A stretch of DNA of 64,000 nt, taken from contig CANTEG010000003.1 of the NCBI GenBank assembly GCA_947652735.1, forward strand, positions 1 through 64,000, written 5' to 3'. Numbering within the stretch: the first letter of the stretch is position 1; the number at the start of each line of letters is the position of its first letter. The position numbers and the translations under genes are program-made. Below are positions 47,338 to 54,602 of the stretch, piece after piece. The DNA is from an uncultured Lachnospiraceae bacterium (GTDB taxonomy: Bacteria; Bacillota; Clostridia; Lachnospirales; Lachnospiraceae). A model generated the notes under the pieces. The model made no database searches. It had not been told where the DNA came from and saw only the letters and a list, made by a program, of their open reading frames with translations.

Positions 47338-47907
47338 ATGCAAAAAGAAAATTTATCTGCAACAGAAGCTTTGGAGAAATTAAAAGAAGGAAACCAACGC
47401 TATTTATCAGCAACGACAAATCCGGGAGACATATCGCCGCAAATCAGAAAAACTACATGTGATGAGGGACAGACACCTTATGCAATTATTGTAACTTGCT
47501 CGGATTCCAGAGTAATTCCAGAAAGTATATTCTCGGCAGGAATCGGTGAGCTGTTTGTAATTCGTGTCGCAGGTAACGTAATTGACAAGCACCAGCTTGG
47601 AAGCATTGAATATGCAGCTGGTCATTTGGGTACAGGGTTGGTCGTTGTTTTGGGACATGACCATTGTGGAGCAGTAGGAGCAGCAATCCATCACAAGCCT
47701 GAGGGCTATATTAAGTACATAACAGATGAAATTTGTGCGGCAATCGGTGATGAAAAAGATGAATACAAGGCATGCTGCTTAAATGTCAAAAGAAGTGTGG
47801 ATACGATTGAGAACAGTCTTAGTATCAAGGAACTGGAAGAAAAAGGCGGTCTTAAGGTTTGCGGAGCTGTTTATCATATTGATGACGGCTTGGTTGAATT
47901 TTTGTAG
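47338..47907 (+). CDS. Beta-class carbonic anhydrase
   Basis: 189 residues from ATG 47338, which has GGAGGAG directly upstream; an ATG four codons earlier lies inside that site. Zinc ligands C54, H107 and C110 and the Asp-Arg dyad D56/R58 are present (CSDSR, HDHC). Interconverts CO2 and bicarbonate in the cytosol, useful for carboxylations in anaerobes. Confidence 0.95.
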   Translation: MQKENLSATEALEKLKEGNQRYLSATTNPGDISPQIRKTTCDEGQTPYAIIVTCSDSRVIPESIFSAGIGELFVIRVAGNVIDKHQLGSIEYAAGHLGTGLVVVLGHDHCGAVGAAIHHKPEGYIKYITDEICAAIGDEKDEYKACCLNVKRSVDTIENSLSIKELEEKGGLKVCGAVYHIDDGLVEFL

Positions 47908-47918
47908 TATTAAGGCTC

Positions 47919-47947
47919 TTGACAAAGAGTATTCAATATTGTACAAT
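47919..47947 (+). promoter_or_regulatory. Promoter of tRNA-Arg
   Basis: TTGACA at 47919-47924, 17-bp spacer, TACAAT at 47942-47947. A 10-bp hairpin (CCACTGTTGC/GCAACAGTGG, 47950-47980) lies between it and the mature tRNA and would be part of the 5' leader cut off by RNase P. Confidence 0.85.
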
Positions 47948-47985
47948 AACCACTGTTGCTGAGTATAACGGCAACAGTGGTATAT

Positions 47986-48059
47986 GCGGTTGTAGCTCAG
48001 CTGGATAGAGCACTTGGCTACGGACCAAGGTGTCGGGAGTTCGAATCTTCTCAGCCGCG
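47986..48059 (+). tRNA. tRNA-Arg (anticodon ACG)
   Basis: 74 nt. Acceptor GCGGTTG/CAGCCGC, D arm GCTC...GAGC, anticodon stem CTTGG/CCAAG with loop CTACGGA (ACG), T arm with TTCGAAT loop. The 3' CCA is not encoded. The A34 would be edited to inosine to read CGU/CGC/CGA. Confidence 0.95.
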
Positions 48060-48066
48060 TTAAATA

Positions 48067-48146
48067 AATCTGTCATACGAATATTATTTATACTGTGATG
48101 GTAATGCTGTTACAGAATACATGTTATTCGTATGGCAGATTTTTTG
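48067..48146 (+). terminator. Terminator of tRNA-Arg
   Basis: A 17-bp stem, AATCTGTCATACGAATA (48067-48083) with 48125-48141, one G-T pair, with an inner hairpin in the loop and a T-run after it. Confidence 0.85.
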
Positions 48147-48207
48147 TTAAGGAAAAATGCTTTGCATGTAGGACGTAACACACTGGCAGGGAACAAAATT
48201 TTAAAAT

Positions 48208-48236
48208 AAAAAAACCGACTTCTAGTGAAATCGGTT
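48208..48236 (-). terminator. Terminator of tRNA-Gln (minus strand)
   Basis: On the minus strand AACCGA and TCGGTT (48231-48236 and 48213-48218) form a hairpin followed by a long T-run. It lies 6 bp after the tRNA 3' end. Confidence 0.85.
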
Positions 48237-48242
48237 CTTAAG

Positions 48243-48314
48243 CTGGGCTACAAGGATTCGAACCTTGAAATGCTGGAGTCAGAGTCCAGTGCCTTACCAT
48301 TTGGCGATAGCCCA
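48243..48314 (-). tRNA. tRNA-Gln (anticodon CTG)
   Basis: 72 nt on the minus strand. Acceptor TGGGCTA/TAGCCCA with discriminator G, anticodon stem CTGGA/TCCAG with loop CTCTGAC (CTG), T arm CAAGG-TTCGAAT-CCTTG. No encoded CCA. It converges on the tRNA-Arg gene. Confidence 0.95.
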
Positions 48315-48346
48315 TCAGAATGACTTATTGCGTCATCCAAAAACTG

Positions 48347-48375
48347 ATTATAAAGGATGAAAGGAAAAAATGCAA
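48347..48375 (-). promoter_or_regulatory. Promoter of tRNA-Gln (minus strand)
   Basis: Read on the minus strand: TTGCAT (48370-48375), 17-bp spacer, TATAAT (48347-48352), about 33 bp before the tRNA. Confidence 0.8.
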
Positions 48376-48438
48376 GCTTTTTTTTAAACTATTTTAATAT
48401 TAATTTCGACATAAAAAATAAATTATTTTCTAAATAGT

Positions 48439-48467
48439 TTGACAAAACGATAATCTTGGGTTAGAAT
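48439..48467 (+). promoter_or_regulatory. Promoter of the small unknown gene at 48.5 kb
   Basis: TTGACA at 48439-48444, 17-bp spacer, TAGAAT at 48462-48467, 32 bp before the start codon. Confidence 0.75.
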
Positions 48468-48498
48468 TGCCGTGTTATAAACATTTAGGAGGAAAGTT

Positions 48499-48849
48499 AT
48501 GAGTAGCATAGTTTATGTAGTACCATGGGCTATATGTGATACTGATAGTGTGTATATAAAAAAGGTTCCGAGTGATGAGGTTGCAGAGCTTGCCGTGGGA
48601 GACTCTGTGTGGGATTGGTGTATAAAAAAGATTATTCCAAACCCTGACAAGAGAAGTAAGGACAAGTATGCAATCATAGATGTTTATAACGGATATGAGT
48701 CCAAGAAAAATGAAAAGGGAATTTCTGTTTTTTCGTTAAATAATTCAGCAGACAAGCTGTTGGAGTATGGTTTTGAAAAGGCATCAGACCAAGAGGCTGC
48801 ATTTATAAAGCAGAGAGTTTTAAAAACGGACAAGTCTGTAAAGAAATAG
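48499..48849 (+). CDS. Small protein of unknown function
   Basis: 116 residues, not recognised. It has a good promoter, an AGGAGG site and a terminator, so it is a real gene. No signal peptide or membrane helix. The N-terminal half is hydrophobic and aromatic (VYVVPWAICDTDSVYI, VWDWCIKKIIP), the C-terminal half basic and Lys-rich. It is a single-gene unit between tRNA-Gln and cvfB. Confidence 0.75.
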   Translation: MSSIVYVVPWAICDTDSVYIKKVPSDEVAELAVGDSVWDWCIKKIIPNPDKRSKDKYAIIDVYNGYESKKNEKGISVFSLNNSADKLLEYGFEKASDQEAAFIKQRVLKTDKSVKK

Positions 48850-48863
48850 AAACATTTTTTGGA

Positions 48864-48890
48864 GGAGCTCGAAGTTATTCGGCTCCTTTT
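48864..48890 (+). terminator. Short terminator after the unknown gene
   Basis: GGAGC (48864-48868) pairs with GCTCC (48882-48886), followed by TTTTG. A weak stem with limited efficiency expected. Confidence 0.5.
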
Positions 48891-48921
48891 GTATTAGCTG
48901 TTAGCAAGTTGGGAGAAAAAC

Positions 48922-49776
48922 ATGATTGAAGTTGGAAAATGGAACACACTTAAGGTTATCCGCTCGAAGGATTTTGGTATTTATTTGGGAGAGGGTAAGG
49001 ATGCGGGGGAAACGATTTTGTTACCGCGAAAGCAGGTGCCCGAGGATATAAAGGCAGGAGCCACGATGAATGTATTTGTGTATCGTGATTCCCAGGACAG
49101 ACCGATTGCTACTACAAATGTTCCGTATATAACACTGGGTGAAATAAAAAGACTGAGAGTAAGAAATGTGACGGAAATAGGAGCATTTATGGATTGGGGA
49201 TTGGAAAAGGACATTTTCCTCCCGTTTAAGGAGCAGACAGCAAAGGTTGAAGAAGGCAGGGAATACCTTGTGAGAATGTATGCGGATAAATCCGACAGAC
49301 TTTGTGTGACTATGAAGCTTTATAAATATCTTAAGCCCATAGAGGGCTATGAAAAAGGACAGCACTTTAAGGGAATTGTATATGAGTACAAAAAGGGGCT
49401 TGGTGCTTTTGTTGCCATTGATGACAGTTATCCCGGACTTATACATGAAAGTGAGCTTTATAATAAAGTGTATCCGGGAGATGAGGTTGAGGGTAGAATC
49501 ATTGATATAAGAGAAGACGGCAAGGCAAATGTCACATTGAGAAATCCTGCCTACAAGCAGATGGAGGAGGACAGTGACATGGTTTATGCCATTATAAAGA
49601 GTTATCAAGGTGTACTTCCGTTTACGGACAAAGCAGATAAGGAAATAATAAAAAGAGAGTTCGGCCTTAGCAAAAATGCATTTAAACGGGCAGTGGGAAG
49701 ACTTCTCAAGGAGAAAAAAATAAAGATAACAGAAAAAACGATTGAGATTATAAATCAATCTGACAGTAAATTATAA
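48922..49776 (+). CDS. cvfB: CvfB-family S1-like RNA-binding protein
   Basis: 284 residues. Tandem S1-like OB domains (GEIKRLRVRNVTEIGAFMDWG and GIVYEYKKGLGAFVAIDD regions) and a C-terminal winged helix with FGLSKNAFKRAVGRLLKE. This layout matches CvfB/YitL, which influences virulence gene expression in staphylococci by an RNA-linked route. It precedes ridA by 16 bp and is probably co-transcribed with it. Confidence 0.9.
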   Translation: MIEVGKWNTLKVIRSKDFGIYLGEGKDAGETILLPRKQVPEDIKAGATMNVFVYRDSQDRPIATTNVPYITLGEIKRLRVRNVTEIGAFMDWGLEKDIFLPFKEQTAKVEEGREYLVRMYADKSDRLCVTMKLYKYLKPIEGYEKGQHFKGIVYEYKKGLGAFVAIDDSYPGLIHESELYNKVYPGDEVEGRIIDIREDGKANVTLRNPAYKQMEEDSDMVYAIIKSYQGVLPFTDKADKEIIKREFGLSKNAFKRAVGRLLKEKKIKITEKTIEIINQSDSKL

Positions 49777-49792
49777 AAAGGAGAATGATATT

Positions 49793-50176
49793 ATGAAAAC
49801 AATTATTTCAACAAACAAGGCACCGGCAGCTATCGGACCATATTCACAGGCTGTCGTAGTGGGAGATATGATTTACACATCCGGTATGATACCGATTATA
49901 CCTGAGACCGGAGAGCTTGAAACAGGAGATATAAAGGCACAGGCGAAACAGGCATTTAAAAATCTTGTTGCACTTTTGGAGGCATCAGGTTCAGATGCAG
50001 GGTCAGTGGTTAAAACAACGGTATTTATTAAGGATATGAATGATTTCGCAAAGGTGAATGAAGTGTATGCTGAATTTTTTACAAACGATTATCCTGCACG
50101 TTCCTGTGTTGAGGTTGCAAGGCTTCCTAAGGATGTGCTTATTGAGATAGAGGCGGTCGCAATCAAGACAAAGTAG
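49793..50176 (+). CDS. ridA: RidA-family reactive intermediate deaminase
   Basis: 127 residues. The catalytic Arg is in PARSCVEVARLP, and APAAIGPYSQAV and SGMIPIIPETGEL are family blocks. It hydrolyses the enamine/imine products of PLP enzymes and so protects IlvE, whose gene is the next one. 117 bp without a clear riboswitch or T-box separate them. Confidence 0.96.
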   Translation: MKTIISTNKAPAAIGPYSQAVVVGDMIYTSGMIPIIPETGELETGDIKAQAKQAFKNLVALLEASGSDAGSVVKTTVFIKDMNDFAKVNEVYAEFFTNDYPARSCVEVARLPKDVLIEIEAVAIKTK

Positions 50177-50293
50177 TGTAAAACTATTGCGAATTTAATA
50201 TACTGGTGGTAAACTAAATTAGAAATTTATTCTGAGAAACAATGGATAAAATATAAGGCATTTATATATCGCCGATAGAAAGGGAGTAATCAT

Positions 50294-51316
50294 ATGAGCA
50301 AAAATATTGACTGGTCTAATATTGGATTTGGCTATATGGAGACGGATAAGAGATTCGTATCTAATTATAAAGACGGGGCATGGGATCAGGGAGCACTTGT
50401 TTCAGATGCAACTGTAACAATAAGCGAATGTGCCTGTGTTCTTCAGTATGCACAGACATGCTTTGAGGGTTTGAAAGCGTATACCACTGAGGATGGACAC
50501 ATTGTATGTTTCAGACCTGACCTTAATGCAAGCAGAATGTCAGATACATGTAAGAGACTTGAGATGCCTGTTTTCCCTGAGGACAGATTTGTACAGGCTG
50601 TCGCAGATGTTGTTAAGGCAAATGCAGATTATGTGCCGCCATTTGGGTCCGGTGCAACTCTTTATATACGTCCGTATATGTTTGGAAGCAATGCTGTCAT
50701 AGGCGTAAAGCCGGCAGATGAATATCAATTCCGTATATTTACAACTCCTGTAGGACCATATTTCAAGGGAGGGGCAAAGCCGATTGTAATTCGTGTCAGT
50801 GATTTTGACAGGGCAGCACCTCACGGAACAGGCCATATTAAGGCAGGACTTAATTATGCAATGAGTCTTCATGCAATTGTTGATGCCCACAACCAGGGCT
50901 ATGCGGAAAATATGTATCTTGATGCGGCAACACATACAAAGGTTGAGGAGACAGGCGGAGCAAACTTTATCTTTATCACAAAGGACGGCAAGCTTGTAAC
51001 ACCGAAATCAGACAGTATTCTGCCATCCATTACAAGGCGTTCCCTTATGGTTGTTGCCGAGAAGTATCTTGGTATGACAGTTGAGCACAGAGAAGTATAT
51101 TTTGATGAGGTTAAGGACTTTGCTGAGTGTGGCTTATGTGGAACTGCGGCTGTTATTTCCCCTGTTGGAAAGATAGATGACCATGGCAAGGAGATATGCT
51201 TCCCAAGTGGTATGGATGATATGGGTCCTGTAACGAAAAAGCTTTATGATACGCTTACAGGAATTCAGATGGGCAAAATAGAAGCTCCAGAAGGATGGAT
51301 TCACGTAATACAATAA
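50294..51316 (+). CDS. ilvE: Branched-chain amino acid aminotransferase
   Basis: 340 residues, fold-type IV PLP enzyme of the longer (eukaryote-like) type. The PLP Lys is in GTGHIKAGLNYAMS, the cofactor-phosphate region in ETGGANFIFI, and CGTAAVISPVG near the C-terminus. Transfers amino groups between glutamate and branched-chain keto acids. AAAGGGAG precedes ATG 50294. It ends at a strong terminator. Confidence 0.95.
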   Translation: MSKNIDWSNIGFGYMETDKRFVSNYKDGAWDQGALVSDATVTISECACVLQYAQTCFEGLKAYTTEDGHIVCFRPDLNASRMSDTCKRLEMPVFPEDRFVQAVADVVKANADYVPPFGSGATLYIRPYMFGSNAVIGVKPADEYQFRIFTTPVGPYFKGGAKPIVIRVSDFDRAAPHGTGHIKAGLNYAMSLHAIVDAHNQGYAENMYLDAATHTKVEETGGANFIFITKDGKLVTPKSDSILPSITRRSLMVVAEKYLGMTVEHREVYFDEVKDFAECGLCGTAAVISPVGKIDDHGKEICFPSGMDDMGPVTKKLYDTLTGIQMGKIEAPEGWIHVIQ

Positions 51317-51323
51317 TAAAATT

Positions 51324-51366
51324 GGCTGTCGTACTAAATATGCCCTATACGACAGCCGTTTTTTTA
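51324..51366 (+). terminator. Terminator of ilvE
   Basis: GGCTGTCGTA (51324-51333) with TACGACAGCC (about 51348-51357), then a T-run. Member of the GGCTGTC hairpin family. Confidence 0.88.
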
Positions 51367-51370
51367 CATA

Positions 51371-51442
51371 ATGGGAAATATTGGCACGCTTCTTACGAAG
51401 CTTGCTAAGACTCGAACTACAATGCCAAAGGCACTTTGTTCT
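51371..51442 (+). repeat. Dispersed intergenic element, third copy
   Basis: Follows the ilvE terminator. GGCACGCTTC, GAAGCTTGCTAAGACTCGAA and GCCAAAGGCACTTTGTTCT match the element at 42490-42552 over about 60 bp. As there, it stands directly after a GGCTGTC-type terminator. Confidence 0.8.
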
Positions 51443-51454
51443 TTAACAATTGCG

Positions 51455-52216
51455 TTACCTTTTTGTATTGATGCTGTTCATATACTCTGACAGATTTTTA
51501 GCTCCGCTTGCAGAGATTGGCAGTGTGTCATTGTTGGACATTGTAACAATTTTATTGCCAAAATCCACAGATTTAACGTGGGCAGTGTTGATTAAGACAG
51601 AGCGGTGACAAAGTATGAACTCGTCAGTAAGGACATTCTGCAAATCACGCAGGCTGCTTCTCAGTGTATTTGTAAGTTTCGTTGTGACAACATTAATATG
51701 ATGAGGCACATCGGCAGTGTTAAGATATATGATATCAGACTGCTTGTAAATGTAACTTTCACCGCTGCTGCGAACGGTAAGTGTAGGTGTATCGGCTTTA
51801 TCCAAAACCCTGAGTGATGCCTGTTTCAGGCATGCAATAATTCTATTGTTAAAATCAGAAATATTATCCTTTATAATGAAGTCCATAGCTTCAACATGAA
51901 GCCGAAAGCTCATAAGTGCCAAGTTTGAGTGCGTTGTAATAAATATGATGAAAGCACGGCTGTCAATTTTGCGGATTAACTTCGATAATGTAAAACCATT
52001 TATGTGGTTATTTAAGTCGATATCTAAAAAATATATACCACGTACATTTCCCAATTCAATTTGATTTTTTGCGGCAGAAATCAGTGAGTACGGGTTTGTG
52101 AAGGCACCCACTATTTCCATTGGATAGTCTTCTATAATAATATTTTTTTGAATTAGTGATTTGTATTGCTCGGCAAGCTCACGCCTATCTTCGCAGATGT
52201 ATACAGGTGTTACCAT
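51455..52216 (-). CDS. AgrA-like LytTR response regulator
   Basis: 253 residues on the minus strand. Receiver domain about 1-125 with phosphoacceptor D65 (YFLDIDL) and acidic pair E9/D10; LytTR DNA-binding domain about 145-250 (YIYKQSDIIYLN, LCHRSVLINTAHVKSVDF). LytTR regulators bind pairs of direct repeats two helix turns apart; three such pairs lie beyond the kinase gene (53.68, 54.32 and 54.53 kb). It follows the kinase gene by 4 bp. The agr assignment rests on this context and the peptide gene. Confidence 0.9.
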   Translation of the reverse strand: MVTPVYICEDRRELAEQYKSLIQKNIIIEDYPMEIVGAFTNPYSLISAAKNQIELGNVRGIYFLDIDLNNHINGFTLSKLIRKIDSRAFIIFITTHSNLALMSFRLHVEAMDFIIKDNISDFNNRIIACLKQASLRVLDKADTPTLTVRSSGESYIYKQSDIIYLNTADVPHHINVVTTKLTNTLRSSLRDLQNVLTDEFILCHRSVLINTAHVKSVDFGNKIVTMSNNDTLPISASGAKNLSEYMNSINTKR

Positions 52217-52220
52217 AATA

Positions 52221-53543
52221 TTAATTCTCCTTACTGGTACGTGGTATTGAAAGTTTCTGTGTAAACATATTTTTTTCTATAATTGTATTATGTATAATAT
52301 TCTTATTTTTTTCAAGTATCTTATTGGCTAAATATAACCCCATTCCTCTGTCTTCGCCCTTGGTCGAATAACCTAAACGATTTAGTGAGCGGAAATCCAA
52401 ATCTGTTGCATAAAACCTATTGGATATAATAAAGTTTATATTGTCGTTATCGGCAAATGCCGTAAAAAATAAATCTTTTTCAGTGCCATCAGGGACATCG
52501 GCAAGGGCATCTATTGCATTATCAAGGTATATCCCAAGGATTTCAGCAATTTGGGCTTGTAATTCAAAACTGCTTATCAGGGAAGTTACTTCAACATGAA
52601 CCGTAAAACCTAACTCCTGTGCACGGATAAGCTTATTGTATACAAGGCTTTTTATTTCTGTAATATCAAGATTTTTCAAATTGGTAAAGTCCTGAATAGA
52701 GCTTGTCATTCTGCCTTTTGTGGGCAGGATGTAGGTTCTGTAATATTCTCTTAAGGCATCGTTGTCACCGGATTCTATATAAAAATGCATGGTAAGCAGC
52801 AAATTTAAATATTCATGTTTAAATTCCCTGATATTTCGGTACATTTTTTCCAGTTTGAGGGTATAGTCGTTGAGTGAGCTATATTGTGCATTTTGGTGTT
52901 TTATCTGCTCGTTGTTGAGTAAAAGTTTGATTGCAACCATAAGGAACACAGCCGTAAGTATAAAAAATACAATGAAAATGATACTGTTATACATGACAAG
53001 CTCCTGTGAAAATCCCTTTGCCTGTTCATAGGTGATGTTCAGCAAAAACAGTACAAGGCAGGTTGCAATAAACGCCATAAGAAGTATTAAGGGTTTACGG
53101 GAACCTGACAGGGAAGAACGTAAAAATCTTAATTGAAGCCTTGAAAAAACCAAGGCGGAACCGACAACAATAACAAGCTGAATTAATGAGATGATTAATG
53201 TATATGATTGATTTTTTGCCATTTCAGCTTCGGTCAGGTGTGCAAAGCTGTATGCAATACTTAAAATGATGTAGTTGCTGCACACGAGAAACAAATAGTT
53301 TGTATAGGAAAAGAAAAGTGCTGTTATTTTATTCATGGAAAAAATGCATAAAATTAAGCTGCTTAAAATGCATACACAAATAGCGTAATAGTTTTGCAAA
53401 AAAACAGCAATCACGACATTAGAAATAAGTAATGAAATAAAGGCGGCAGGCTTTTTCCTTGATGGAATGTTGTGTATGTTTGTAATAAAAAAATTACACA
53501 TCGTATATATTACACTGAAGGCGTAATTTATAAATATTTCCAT
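52221..53543 (-). CDS. AgrC-like GHKL sensor histidine kinase
   Basis: 440 residues. About six transmembrane helices in the first 220 residues, then a coiled segment with the phosphoacceptor His in REFKHEYLN and a GHKL ATPase domain: N box LGIYLDNAIDAL and G box GEDRGMGLYLANKI. This is the plan of AgrC-type peptide receptors. It is transcribed away from the AgrD-like gene; AGGAG lies before its ATG. Confidence 0.9.
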   Translation of the reverse strand: MEIFINYAFSVIYTMCNFFITNIHNIPSRKKPAAFISLLISNVVIAVFLQNYYAICVCILSSLILCIFSMNKITALFFSYTNYLFLVCSNYIILSIAYSFAHLTEAEMAKNQSYTLIISLIQLVIVVGSALVFSRLQLRFLRSSLSGSRKPLILLMAFIATCLVLFLLNITYEQAKGFSQELVMYNSIIFIVFFILTAVFLMVAIKLLLNNEQIKHQNAQYSSLNDYTLKLEKMYRNIREFKHEYLNLLLTMHFYIESGDNDALREYYRTYILPTKGRMTSSIQDFTNLKNLDITEIKSLVYNKLIRAQELGFTVHVEVTSLISSFELQAQIAEILGIYLDNAIDALADVPDGTEKDLFFTAFADNDNINFIISNRFYATDLDFRSLNRLGYSTKGEDRGMGLYLANKILEKNKNIIHNTIIEKNMFTQKLSIPRTSKEN

Positions 53544-53684
53544 AACAGTTTTCTCCTATAGCTTCTTAAATATGACAATTTTTCATAAGGTTACAATATT
53601 TTCCCTATAAAATCACTAAACAAATCATACAATAGCAAGCTTGAAATCTGCCTTTCTTTTGTAAGTTATTTCAGAGGAGTTTGT

Positions 53685-53749
53685 ATTCAGGACAAATTTT
53701 AATATGCTTGGGACAGATTTAAAAATCAGCGACAAAAATATGATATAGT
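53685..53749 (+). promoter_or_regulatory. LytTR-type operator and promoter of the AgrD-like gene
   Basis: Direct repeats ATTCAGGACA (53685-53694) and GCTTGGGACA (53706-53715) are 21 bp apart, with a weaker third ATCAGCGACA at 53725. A -10-like TATAGT (53744-53749) follows about 28 bp after the second repeat, and no good -35 box is present, as expected of an activator-dependent promoter. The remaining sequence between agrC and the peptide gene shows no other feature than a short ACAGAT-TT-ATCTGT hairpin near 53837. Confidence 0.65.
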
Positions 53750-53948
53750 AGTGAGGAATTCTAAGAAGATTTTAACACATTATGAATAAATTGAAAAGCT
53801 GAAAATCGGCTAATAGGTAAAAAGTTGGGAAAAGACAGATTTATCTGTTAAAAAGGCTATAAATATGGATGTAAGTTTACATAATAAAGAACCAATATCC
53901 GTGTATATAGAGGCACAGCCTATCATTGCGAAAGAGAAAGGAGGGGGA

Positions 53949-54092
53949 GTGGCAGTGAAGAAGATAAAGGACGCAGTATGTTCCTTGGGTAAGCATACTG
54001 CTTATAATTCCGTAGGAAAGAGTTTGCCTGCATATTTGTATGAGCCAAAGCTTCCACATGCTTTAAAGGAAAAGGCATCTGAGAAGAAGTAA
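53949..54092 (+). CDS. AgrD-like cyclic lactone autoinducer pre-peptide
   Basis: 47 residues from GTG 53949 (or 45 from GTG 53955), both placed after AAAGGAGG; a longer frame from ATG 53865 has no binding site. The plan fits AgrD: a basic amphipathic N-terminal helix (KKIKDAVCSLGK), a central segment, and a C-terminal processing motif YEPKLPHALKE close to the EPKxP element of staphylococcal AgrD. The residue closing the ring in most AgrD is Cys; here the segment before YEPKLP is SLPAYL, so S25 would give a lactone. The only Cys is C11 in the helix. It faces the AgrC/AgrA pair and has its own operator and terminator. No AgrB is in the window. Confidence 0.7.
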   Translation: MAVKKIKDAVCSLGKHTAYNSVGKSLPAYLYEPKLPHALKEKASEKK

Positions 54093-54116
54093 AACAAAAT
54101 AAGAAACAAAATCCCC

Positions 54117-54157
54117 AAAGCAATGCTGCCATTTATGTATGGAAGCATTGCTTTTTT
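54117..54157 (+). terminator. Terminator of the AgrD-like gene
   Basis: AAAGCAATGCT (54117-54127) with AGCATTGCTTT (54144-54154), then Ts. It closes a short peptide transcript of about 400 nt. Confidence 0.85.
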
Positions 54158-54319
54158 GGTTGAGGGAATCATAACCATGAGTTGGAAAAAGTTTAATCAA
54201 ATTATCAGGTGATACTATATTTGTATAGTTTTTAAAAATAATATAATAATCAGCATAATGTATGATAAAACAGGTATTTGAAATGGTGAAAATTGTCTGA
54301 AATTGCCAACAGTAATTTT

Positions 54320-54350
54320 ACTCGGGACAAAAAAACAGCAATTCGGGACA
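54320..54350 (+). promoter_or_regulatory. Second LytTR-type direct-repeat pair
   Basis: ACTCGGGACA (54320-54329) and ATTCGGGACA (54341-54350), again exactly 21 bp apart. No convincing -10 box stands about 30 bp downstream, so it may be a weak promoter, an auxiliary site, or a site that loops to its neighbours. An 8-bp AGAAAATT/AATTTTCT hairpin near 54435 is the only other structure up to 54528. Confidence 0.55.
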
Positions 54351-54528
54351 TATGGTTTTGGGGCGTTTATTTGAAAAAATAAAGCATTTTGAGTGTTTTT
54401 TGTTAAAAAAACAAACACAATGTGTATTTGGAGCGAGAAAATTATAAATTTTCTGAAACTTACAAAAAGTTAAGGATTTTACCCTGAAAAATTACCTTGA
54501 TACGCCCTTTATATGGGCTGGGAATTTA

Positions 54529-54596
54529 ATTCAGGACGTTTTTCATGCTATTCAGGACAAAAATGGTAATAACACACAAAAATATGTTACTATAAT
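54529..54596 (+). promoter_or_regulatory. Third LytTR-type operator with promoter of the candidate RNA
   Basis: ATTCAGGACG (54529-54538) and ATTCAGGACA (54550-54559), 21 bp apart, then 31 bp to a consensus TATAAT (54591-54596). No -35 box lies at the expected place, which the second repeat partly occupies. Best-conserved pair of the three. Confidence 0.7.
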
Positions 54597-54602
54597 TTTG
54601 GC

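Noticed and set aside
50177-50293. Possible T-box or other riboswitch before ilvE
   Set aside because: Only 117 nt, with no T-box sequence, antiterminator or terminator pair seen.
53865-54092. 75-residue version of the AgrD-like peptide
   Set aside because: ATG 53865 lacks a ribosome binding site and adds 28 residues unlike AgrD; AAAGGAGG points to GTG 53949.
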